Shown here piece after piece: positions 1 through 7,121 of a stretch of DNA of 36,517 bases. The DNA is from an uncultured Eudoraea sp. (lineage in GTDB: Bacteria > Bacteroidota > Bacteroidia > Flavobacteriales > Flavobacteriaceae), in NCBI RefSeq assembly GCF_947260015.1, contig NZ_CAMYOM010000032.1:1-36517 (forward strand). The letters run 5' to 3'. The notes below the pieces were generated by a model. That model saw nothing but the letters and a program-made list of their open reading frames with translations, did not search any database and was not told the DNA's origin. A program made the position numbers and the translations under genes. Position 1 is the first letter of the stretch; every line of letters starts with the position of its first letter.

Positions 1-11
1 TTATTAGACAT
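1..11 (-). CDS. possible 5' end of a DUF1501-type gene (first codons only)
   Basis: The minus strand has an ATG at 11-9 followed by codons for Ser and Asn before the window ends, 11 bases after the DUF1800 stop. In Bacteroidota a DUF1501 gene very often follows a DUF1800 gene in the same operon, so this may be its start. Only three codons are visible, so the assignment rests on position alone. Confidence 0.25.
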
Positions 12-22
12 AGTCGTAGGTT

Positions 23-1531
23 TTATTTTAGTTGAAACTCTGGTTGTCTGGATAAGTGCATCAGCAATAGGAATACTTGTTGGGGTACTTCCGGGCTAAC
101 GGCAAGCATCCATAATCCAAGTCCGCCAGGAATATAATCTGAACCGTAATAGTTTTCCGGGACATCTTCAATTTTGAAAACATCCATTGCATTTTCAAAA
201 TCCTGGGGTGTTAGCAATCCTAATGGTGTAAATTTATCTACTATGGCTCTTACCACAGTTTCGGGATTACTTGTATTGCTATCAGCAGCACCAACTGCAT
301 CCATTGCAAGGGTTTGGAATTGCAGCGGGTTGTTCTGGTAAAACATTTCCAGATATACCTCGGCAGAGAGCCATCGCCCTATCATAAAATTGGTGTTAAT
401 CCATGTCCTGTCTCTTTGCCATCCGGCAACGTCAAAAGGATCAAAAAGTTCCTGTCCTAAAAGTCGGCTTGTATCAATTACATTAAGTAAAGTTCCATTG
501 TCATACGCAAAATTGGTTTCATTAATTAGATTCAAGTAAATATCAAATGGACTCTTTATAATGACTCCTATAGCTTCATCATCAAAAAAGTGCTGACTAG
601 AGAATAATTGTGTTAATACCGGCGCTATTTCAAAGTTATTGGCAACAAAAGTGCTGGCCATACCTGAAATTATCATTTGTGCATTCCCGGCATCATCACT
701 GGAATCCGGATGAACAAAAAATTCGTATAATTTTCCACAAATAAAAGCAGCTATTTCGTTGGGTCTCTGCTGGAAAAGAATATTAATGACATCATCATAG
801 CCCCAATTGCCTGTCTGACCTAAAATAGTTTTAGGACCAGCGTCAAATCGGGTAGGATCAAATAGAACCTGTTCACAACCTATTTCTCCCCTCTCAACAT
901 AACCAGTAAGAGCCTTAGCTGTTTCAATGATATCCTCTTCGGTGTATCCGTTTCCTTCACCCAATGTAAAAAGCTCATACAATTCCCTTGCATAATTTTC
1001 ATTTGGGTTGTTACCATTATTATAAACGCCATCCAAATAATAAAGCATGGCACTGGTAAGACCCATTTCACTAATAAAGGTTCTGAAATTACCTATAGCA
1101 TTTCTTTGCAGGCAATTCGTATAATAATAAAGGAAAGAATTACAGTCATAAATATCCAGTTCAGTAACCAAATGGTTACTCCAGAAAAAGCTTAGCCGCT
1201 CCCTGAGGTTGTTGTTCAACAAGCCATTGGTATAGCTTATCCGCCATTCCTCGGCTTGGGCACGTCTAACCTGTCTTGCCAGATCGTCGTCTGCCGGATA
1301 GTTACTGTTGTTCCAATCTGCCCAGGCAGGAGCCGGAGTAGGGGCCATAGTGACCGCTTCATTGATCAAACTATTTACCAGAGTGCTGGCATCCGCGCCA
1401 ACCGCATCGTTGATAGTTTGTACTGAGGCACTAAAACCGAGTCTTCTGTACAAATGCGCCGCCCTTATTTTATCCAAGGGTGTTGTGTGTGGCGCTAATG
1501 TAGAGGTATTACAATTAACGAAGTATTCCAT
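23..1531 (-). CDS. DUF1800 family protein
   Basis: A 502-residue protein with the usual layout of the DUF1800 family. An N-terminal helical region carries the HLYRRLGF segment (about residues 26-33). A central part has RLSFFWSNH (about 112-120), NENYARELYELFTLG (about 175-189) and TAKALTGY, and the C-terminal region contains LSRQPEFQ. These segments are typical of the family, whose biochemical role is not established; it is often encoded with a DUF1501 protein. No signal peptide is visible at the chosen ATG, which is 189 bases from the divergent yraN gene. Any partner gene would lie beyond the left edge. Family assignment is strong, function unknown. Confidence 0.85.
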   Translation of the reverse strand: MEYFVNCNTSTLAPHTTPLDKIRAAHLYRRLGFSASVQTINDAVGADASTLVNSLINEAVTMAPTPAPAWADWNNSNYPADDDLARQVRRAQAEEWRISYTNGLLNNNLRERLSFFWSNHLVTELDIYDCNSFLYYYTNCLQRNAIGNFRTFISEMGLTSAMLYYLDGVYNNGNNPNENYARELYELFTLGEGNGYTEEDIIETAKALTGYVERGEIGCEQVLFDPTRFDAGPKTILGQTGNWGYDDVINILFQQRPNEIAAFICGKLYEFFVHPDSSDDAGNAQMIISGMASTFVANNFEIAPVLTQLFSSQHFFDDEAIGVIIKSPFDIYLNLINETNFAYDNGTLLNVIDTSRLLGQELFDPFDVAGWQRDRTWINTNFMIGRWLSAEVYLEMFYQNNPLQFQTLAMDAVGAADSNTSNPETVVRAIVDKFTPLGLLTPQDFENAMDVFKIEDVPENYYGSDYIPGGLGLWMLAVSPEVPQQVFLLLMHLSRQPEFQLK

Positions 1532-1720
1532 AGTTTTTTAGGCTTTAAGAACGTTCATGTGTTTAGGGGCAAATTCTTAACGCGTAAATTTTATGGATAT
1601 TATTATCATCCAAATATTTTCGTTATTCTGCATGGAAATTACAATCTTCTTCTTGAAATTAGGTCCGATTTGCCGATATTTTCGACAAACTGCTTTATTT
1701 TTTAAGAAATCGGAGAATTT

Positions 1721-2080
1721 ATGGGCGTGCATAATGAGTTTGGGAAGGAAGGTGAAGAATTAGCCGCAGCTTATTTAGTGAAAAAAGGATACCTTATTAT
1801 ATGTCGTAATTACCGCTACCTGAAGGCTGAAATTGACATTATTGCGCAAAAAGGTAATACAATTGCTATTATTGAAGTAAAGTCGAGAAGCTCGGCATAT
1901 TTTGAAAACATTGCTGAAACAGTAAGCAAAAAGAAAATAGGCTTGCTGGTAACGGCCGCGGATAATTATGTAAACACAAATAAACTTGATAGGGAGGTAA
2001 GGTTTGATATTATTACTATCCTTAAAAAAAATAACAAATTTTTCATAGAGCATCTGGAAGATGCTTTCTATCATTTTTAA
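1721..2080 (+). CDS. YraN family protein (UPF0102, predicted nuclease fold)
   Basis: A 119-residue protein, the usual family length. The restriction-endonuclease-like core is visible: GKEGEELAAAYL at about 8-19, the acidic pair in AEIDII (Glu37, Asp39), and EVKSRSS (Glu52, Lys54). This is the EID...ExK pattern of the YraN/UPF0102 family. The family has a predicted nuclease fold, but its substrate is not firmly known. The ATG is preceded at 5 bases by GGAG, an unusually good Shine-Dalgarno match for this phylum. It is followed after 52 bases by the ACT-domain gene on the same strand, which has its own candidate promoter. Confidence 0.85.
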   Translation: MGVHNEFGKEGEELAAAYLVKKGYLIICRNYRYLKAEIDIIAQKGNTIAIIEVKSRSSAYFENIAETVSKKKIGLLVTAADNYVNTNKLDREVRFDIITILKKNNKFFIEHLEDAFYHF

Positions 2081-2107
2081 AAATTTATTTTATTTATAAC
2101 ATTTTGT

Positions 2108-2115
2108 TATATTTG
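2108..2115 (+). promoter_or_regulatory. candidate -7 box for the ACT-domain gene
   Basis: TATATTTG matches the Bacteroidota -7 consensus TAnnTTTG exactly and lies 17 bases before the ATG at 2133. That would give a leader of roughly ten bases. I do not see a TTTG -33 box at the right spacing, so this is half a promoter match only. Confidence 0.45.
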
Positions 2116-2132
2116 TAGCCACACTTTTAGAT

Positions 2133-2792
2133 ATGAAAACAATCTCATCTGTTGTAGAACATTACATAAAAAAGAAACCATTTTTACAAAGTGCTCTTGC
2201 ACAGGGAATCATTAATCTCACTTCCCTGTCGCGTCTTATCAAACCGGAAATTCAGGAAGAATTGGGGAAAGATATCCGCAATGGGGCTATAGTTATGGCG
2301 CTTAAGCGTTTGTCAGATGATCTTGAATTCAGAGCGACCCACAAAATTATAAAAGTGCTTAAAAATATCGGGGAAATCACGGTGCGCTCATCATTAACAG
2401 ATTTTACTTTTCTGGTATCTGATTCCATTTTAGAAAACCAAACTGAACTCCTGGAAGAGGTGAATAAAAATAAAGATGTCTTTTACACCTCTTCAAGAGG
2501 AGTTAATGAGCTTAATATAGTTGTAAGCAATAGTTTGGATAGTATCATAGAAAAGTTATTTAAGGAAGAAAAGTGTACACAGAAAGCTGAAAACCTGTCT
2601 TCCATTACTGTAAAACTCCCGGCGGAGAATGTTTCTGTTCCAGGGATTTACTATTTCATTTTTCAGCGATTGGCGTGGGAGGGGATTGTCCTGTACGAAG
2701 TTATTTCTACAACCAATGAATTCACTATCATTGTAAATGATGAACAGGTAGACATTGCTTTCAAAACAATAAAGGATTTAAAATCGCTGTAA
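2133..2792 (+). CDS. ACT-domain protein, aspartate kinase regulatory-domain-like
   Basis: A 219-residue soluble protein with no kinase domain. The N-terminal half is helical, and residues about 20-70 read like a small DNA- or protein-binding helical bundle. The C-terminal half (about 155-218) has the beta-alpha-beta pattern of an ACT domain: a strand SSITVKL, a GIYYFIFQRLAWEGIVLYEV helix and strand, then EFTIIVN and a final helix. Such proteins in Flavobacteriia are often labelled 'aspartate kinase' because of the ACT region, but the KFGG nucleotide-binding part is absent here. A ligand-sensing role is inference. It ends in a terminator that overlaps its stop codon. The true aspartate kinase is at 11735-12985. 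Confidence 0.65.
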   Translation: MKTISSVVEHYIKKKPFLQSALAQGIINLTSLSRLIKPEIQEELGKDIRNGAIVMALKRLSDDLEFRATHKIIKVLKNIGEITVRSSLTDFTFLVSDSILENQTELLEEVNKNKDVFYTSSRGVNELNIVVSNSLDSIIEKLFKEEKCTQKAENLSSITVKLPAENVSVPGIYYFIFQRLAWEGIVLYEVISTTNEFTIIVNDEQVDIAFKTIKDLKSL

Positions 2793-2808
2793 AACAGCGA
2801 TTTTAAAT
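2776..2808. terminator. bidirectional intrinsic terminator between convergent genes
   Basis: Perfect 14-base arms at 2776-2789 and 2795-2808 enclose a 5-base loop. The stem has a GC-containing core (TCGCTG/CAGCGA) flanked by A-rich then T-rich sequence, so it can act on both strands. The left arm includes the last codons of the ACT-domain gene, and its stop codon starts one base after the arm. The mfd gene converges from the other side. Confidence 0.8.
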
Positions 2809-2997
2809 TAATGCTGCCAGGCATGAAGAGATGTATATTAACTTACCTTGTAGATCATTCAAATAAAGATAATTAATACCGCCAGGCTAACATAAGTGGT
2901 TTATCATATTCAATAAAATAAAAGTCTTTAAGTATTTTTAGGGAAGTATCTCCGGGGAATTACTCTAAATATCCAGGTAGTGAATAATAGTGGTACA

Positions 2998-5900
2998 TCA
3001 AATAACTGCCTTCTGCTGTTTTTTTGACAATGGTTGAAGTACTTCCAGAGCTTTATTTACAGATTTAATACGATCGAAAATTAAAAGTAACCTAAGCCCA
3101 TTACGGGTTTGTTTTTCTTTAAGCTTGCAGGTTTCATTATGCTGTTGTGCATAAGAAAGAACATTTGAAAAATCCGGGCTTTGGAAAAAGGCAGACTGCT
3201 GATCTGAAATAAAGTAGCCCAATAGTTTCCCTTTTTTTAAAACTACTTTTTCTAATCCAATACCCGTGGCAATCCACTTGATTCGAACTGAGTTAAGCAA
3301 ATCCTCCACCTGTGTTGGGTACGCACCAAATCTGTCAATAAGTTGAGACTCGAATTCTTGAAGTTCTTCTTCAGTACTAAGCGTGTTTAATTCGGTATAG
3401 AGGTTTAATCGTTCTGTGGTGTTGTTAATATAATCATCGGGGAACAGCAATTCAAAATCTGAATCTAACTGTGTATCTTTTACAAATATTTTTTCCTTTC
3501 TTTCAGTTTCCTCATAAAGGTCCTTGAATTCATTTTCTTTTAATTCATCAATAGCTTCGGACAATATTTTCTGATAGGTTTCAAAGCCAATTTCGTTTAT
3601 AAACCCACTTTGTTCGCCCCCCAACAGATCTCCTGCACCGCGAATTTCAAGGTCTTTCATTGCTATGTTAAAGCCACTTCCCAATGCGGTATACTGTTCC
3701 AATGCCTCAATTCGTTTCCTGGCATCGGGGGTCATTACCTCATATGGGGGTGTAATGAAATAACAAAAAGCCTTCTTATTACTTCGGCCAACACGTCCCC
3801 TCATCTGATGCAGATCACTTAATCCAAAGTTATTTGCATTATTGATAAAGATGGTATTTGCATTTGTCACATCCAAACCACTTTCTACAATGGTGGTAGA
3901 GACCAAAACATCAAATTCCCCATTCATAAAAGCCAGCATTAAAGTTTCCAATTTCCTGCCCTCCATTTGACCGTGCCCTATACCGATTTTTGCATCAGGC
4001 ACCAACCGCTGTATCATTCCGGCAACCTCCTTAATATTTTCTATTCTGTTGTGAATAAAAAATATTTGCCCACCTCTTTGAATTTCATAGGATATGGCAT
4101 CACGTATTACTTCTTCACTAAATTGTGTCACATGACTTTCAATGGGATACCTGTTTGGTGGTGGTGTGTTTATAACAGATAAATCCCTCGCCGCCATTAA
4201 ACTAAATTGCAGCGTTCTTGGAATAGGAGTAGCCGTAAGCGTAAGAACGTCTACATTTTCTTTTATTGATTTTAATTTGTCTTTAACTGCTACCCCGAAT
4301 TTTTGTTCTTCGTCAACAATAAGCAATCCCAGGTCTTTAAACTGAACATTTTTGCTAGCCAATTGATGTGTGCCTATAAGGATATCTATTTTGCCTGATT
4401 GTAATTCATCAAGAATTATGCGCTTCTCTTTTGCAGTTCTAAAACGGTTAAGATAATCTACTTTAACCGGCATTTCCTTCAGTCGTTTGGAGAATGTTCT
4501 GTGGTGTTGAAATGCAAGGATAGTTGTAGGTACCAAAACTGCCACTTGTTTTCCGTTTTCTGCCGCCTTGAATGCCGCCCTTATTGCAACTTCAGTTTTT
4601 CCAAACCCAACATCGCCGCAAACCAGCCTATCCATAGGCCTTTCACTTTCCATATCTTTTTTGATATCTGCTGTAGCAGTTCCTTGATCCGGGGTGTCCT
4701 CATAAATAAAAGAGGCTTCCAGTTCCAGTTGCAAATAGCTGTCTGGTGCGTATTGAAATCCTTTGTCCAGTCTTCTTTTGGCATAGACTTTAATAAGATC
4801 AAAGGCTATTTTCTTTACTCTGGATTTTGTCTTTTGTTTAAGTTTTTTCCAGGCTGCAGATCCTAATTTGTAAATTTTAGGGACCGCTCCATCCTTTCCA
4901 TTGTATTTGGAGATCTTGTGTAATGAATGAATACTTACATAAAGGATGTCGCGCTCACCATACATTAATTTAATAGCCTCTTGTTTTTTGCCTTCCACGT
5001 CAATTTTTTGAAGCCCGCCAAATTTGCCTATCCCATGGTCTATATGGGTCACATAGTCGCCTATTTCCAATTTGTTGAGGTCTTTTAGTGTAATGGCCTG
5101 TTTTTTGGCATAACCGTTTCGCAAATGAAATTTGTGATAGCGCTCAAAAATCTGATGGTCTGTATAACATGCAACCTTAAGGTCGTGGTCTATAAAACCT
5201 TGATATAATGGGAAGACTTTAGTTTTATAGTGCACATTTTCATCTACTTCATCAAAAATGTCATGGAATCTTTTGGTTTGTACTTCCGAGGAACAGAAAA
5301 TATAATTTTCATAACCCCGGTTGTTGTTCTCATTGAGATTAGTGATAAGTAAATCAAATTTCTTGTTGAAGGAAGGCTGAGGTGTAATATTAAAATCAAC
5401 ACTCTCAGAATTTGGTGTATTATCAAAACCTCCTAAAGTAGCGAGGGTAAAATTTGTTAATTGCTCTTTAAGCAAGCTGGAATTGGTAAATAATTCTTCG
5501 GGTTTCGATTGTTTTAGGTCAGAATTGAGTTCTCCAAATGCCTTTTGCGCTTTTTCAAAAAACAAATCAACCCTGTTATAAGTTAATTCCGGGTTTTTTA
5601 GGAATATTACGGTGTCCGGACTAATGTATTTCAGGAAACTTTCACGGCTTTCATTGAGGTGTTTATTTTCTACGTTGGGAATTATTCTAATCCGGTTAAC
5701 CTTGTCGGTAGATAGTTGGGTCTCTACATCAAAAGTCCGGATACTCTCTACTTCATCACCAAAAAATTCAATTCTATAAGGTTCATCATGTGAAAAGGAA
5801 AAGACATCCAGAATGCCCCCACGGACGGAGAACTCACCAGGTTCAGTAACAAAATCGACCCGTTTGAAGTGATATTCAAAAAGCACTTCATTTAGAAAAT

Positions 5901-6360
5901 CCAATGAAAGCGAGTCAGACTTATTTATTTTAAGGGTGTTTTTAGTTAATTCTTTTCTAGTGACAACCTTTTCAAAAAGTGCATCCGGGTAGGTAATGAT
6001 AACTGCAGGTTTTTTTCGGGAATTTATACGGTTCAAAACTTCTGCCCTCAGCAATACATTAGCATTGTCGGTTTCTTCAATTTGGTAAGGTCTTCGGTAG
6101 CTTCCCGGATAGAAGAGCACGTCCTTTTCACCTATGAGCTGCTCAAGATCATTAAGTATATATGCGGCTTCTTCTTTATCATTCAAAACAAGGAGAAAAG
6201 GACGATCTGTTTTATTAAAGATTGCTGAAATTAGAAAGGAAAAAGAGGATCCGCTAAGGCCATTTAAACTAATGTTAGGTTGGTTTTGGACAATAAAATC
6301 CTTCAGTTTCCTGAGTTGAGGAGACTGCGCATACAGTTGCTGCAATGAAGATTTGGTCAA
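2998..6360 (-). CDS. mfd: transcription-repair coupling factor Mfd
   Basis: About 1120 residues. Mfd is the ATP-driven translocase that pushes stalled RNA polymerase off lesions and recruits UvrA. In order: an N-terminal UvrB-like region (to about 340); a CarD-like RNA-polymerase-interaction domain with EIGDYVTHIDHGIGKF (about 440-455) and GERDILYVSIHSL; a RecG-like helicase core with Walker A GFGKTE (about 587), DEEQKFGV (about 690) and TATPIPRTL; the GRVGRSNKKAFCYF segment; and a C-terminal UvrA-masking domain (YTELNTL, LIDRFG). No ATG is in frame near the start. The possible starts are TTG at 6378 or TTG at 6360. I chose 6360 because its product (MTKSSLQQLY) resembles family starts and because a -7 box covers the upstream TTG. 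It lies downstream of pdeM in the same direction. Confidence 0.95.
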   Translation of the reverse strand: MTKSSLQQLYAQSPQLRKLKDFIVQNQPNISLNGLSGSSFSFLISAIFNKTDRPFLLVLNDKEEAAYILNDLEQLIGEKDVLFYPGSYRRPYQIEETDNANVLLRAEVLNRINSRKKPAVIITYPDALFEKVVTRKELTKNTLKINKSDSLSLDFLNEVLFEYHFKRVDFVTEPGEFSVRGGILDVFSFSHDEPYRIEFFGDEVESIRTFDVETQLSTDKVNRIRIIPNVENKHLNESRESFLKYISPDTVIFLKNPELTYNRVDLFFEKAQKAFGELNSDLKQSKPEELFTNSSLLKEQLTNFTLATLGGFDNTPNSESVDFNITPQPSFNKKFDLLITNLNENNNRGYENYIFCSSEVQTKRFHDIFDEVDENVHYKTKVFPLYQGFIDHDLKVACYTDHQIFERYHKFHLRNGYAKKQAITLKDLNKLEIGDYVTHIDHGIGKFGGLQKIDVEGKKQEAIKLMYGERDILYVSIHSLHKISKYNGKDGAVPKIYKLGSAAWKKLKQKTKSRVKKIAFDLIKVYAKRRLDKGFQYAPDSYLQLELEASFIYEDTPDQGTATADIKKDMESERPMDRLVCGDVGFGKTEVAIRAAFKAAENGKQVAVLVPTTILAFQHHRTFSKRLKEMPVKVDYLNRFRTAKEKRIILDELQSGKIDILIGTHQLASKNVQFKDLGLLIVDEEQKFGVAVKDKLKSIKENVDVLTLTATPIPRTLQFSLMAARDLSVINTPPPNRYPIESHVTQFSEEVIRDAISYEIQRGGQIFFIHNRIENIKEVAGMIQRLVPDAKIGIGHGQMEGRKLETLMLAFMNGEFDVLVSTTIVESGLDVTNANTIFINNANNFGLSDLHQMRGRVGRSNKKAFCYFITPPYEVMTPDARKRIEALEQYTALGSGFNIAMKDLEIRGAGDLLGGEQSGFINEIGFETYQKILSEAIDELKENEFKDLYEETERKEKIFVKDTQLDSDFELLFPDDYINNTTERLNLYTELNTLSTEEELQEFESQLIDRFGAYPTQVEDLLNSVRIKWIATGIGLEKVVLKKGKLLGYFISDQQSAFFQSPDFSNVLSYAQQHNETCKLKEKQTRNGLRLLLIFDRIKSVNKALEVLQPLSKKQQKAVI

Positions 6361-6375
6361 CCGTTTAAATTTGTG

Positions 6376-6383
6376 CAAATATA
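6376..6383 (-). promoter_or_regulatory. candidate -7 box upstream of mfd
   Basis: On the minus strand TATATTTG matches the -7 consensus TAnnTTTG exactly. If used, transcription would begin downstream of the TTG at 6378 and leave the TTG at 6360 as start, with a very short leader. No clear -33 element is seen, so mfd may instead depend on readthrough from pdeM. Confidence 0.4.
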
Positions 6384-6415
6384 AATCCTGAAAGCTTGGC
6401 AGACCATGATTTGGC

Positions 6416-7048
6416 TCAAATTTTTATAATTATGTCATCTGCAATAGCAAAAACCTCGTCCTTCAGAGCTTTCTTCATGGTATAAGATCCTGTAAATTTA
6501 CCAAATGCCGGAAGGATTAATTGATCTTGTGTCTTGAAGAAACAAGGAAGTCGAAGAGATTGTTTTCCTCTGCCTCTAAGTTTAATTGCCGGATGAATAT
6601 GTCCTGCAAAATTAAAATATCCTTGTCGCTCTTCCGGATGATGTGTGAGCAGAAATTTTTCCGAGGCTAATTCTGATACTACCTGAATTCCAATTCGCTC
6701 ATACCTCAGAGGTGAAATTATATCGTGATTCCCTCTAATTAAAATAAATTTTAGCTTAGAATTCTTAACCCAGGTTTCAAAGAGTTCCCATTCGCGGTTT
6801 AATGAAGAGTGAAACAAATCTCCTAAGAAACAAACTACTTTGGGATCAAAAAAAGCGATAGTTGAATCAAGCAAATCAAAATTTTTGTAAATGGCCCCCC
6901 GGGGAACGGCTGCACCAAATTTCCTAAAATGAGAGATTTTACCCAAATGCACATCACTGATCAAAAGGATGGCCTGCTCCTGCCAAAAAAGTGTACCGCT
7001 TGGATGCAGGATGAAATTCTGATCTTGAATTTGAATAGTTTGGGTCAT
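6416..7048 (-). CDS. pdeM: ligase-associated metallophosphoesterase PdeM
   Basis: A 210-residue calcineurin-type phosphoesterase with all metal-binding motifs: SDVHLGK (31-37), GDLFH (76-80), RGNHD (105-109), THHP (135-138) and GHIHP (149-153). The FRKFGAAVPRG segment after the first motif and the position next to an Lhr-type DExH helicase match the 'ligase-associated DNA damage response endonuclease PdeM' family. It lies 73 bases downstream of the helicase and about 55 bases upstream of the chosen mfd start, all on one strand. It is expected to be a cytoplasmic DNA-acting or nucleotide-acting phosphoesterase; the exact substrate is not visible. Confidence 0.88.
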   Translation of the reverse strand: MTQTIQIQDQNFILHPSGTLFWQEQAILLISDVHLGKISHFRKFGAAVPRGAIYKNFDLLDSTIAFFDPKVVCFLGDLFHSSLNREWELFETWVKNSKLKFILIRGNHDIISPLRYERIGIQVVSELASEKFLLTHHPEERQGYFNFAGHIHPAIKLRGRGKQSLRLPCFFKTQDQLILPAFGKFTGSYTMKKALKDEVFAIADDIIIKI

Positions 7049-7121
7049 TTTTTCAAAGATAAATCATGTAATGTTTATGTGATAAAAGAATTCTAATTAG
7101 ACTTCCCTTTTCATTAATTTT

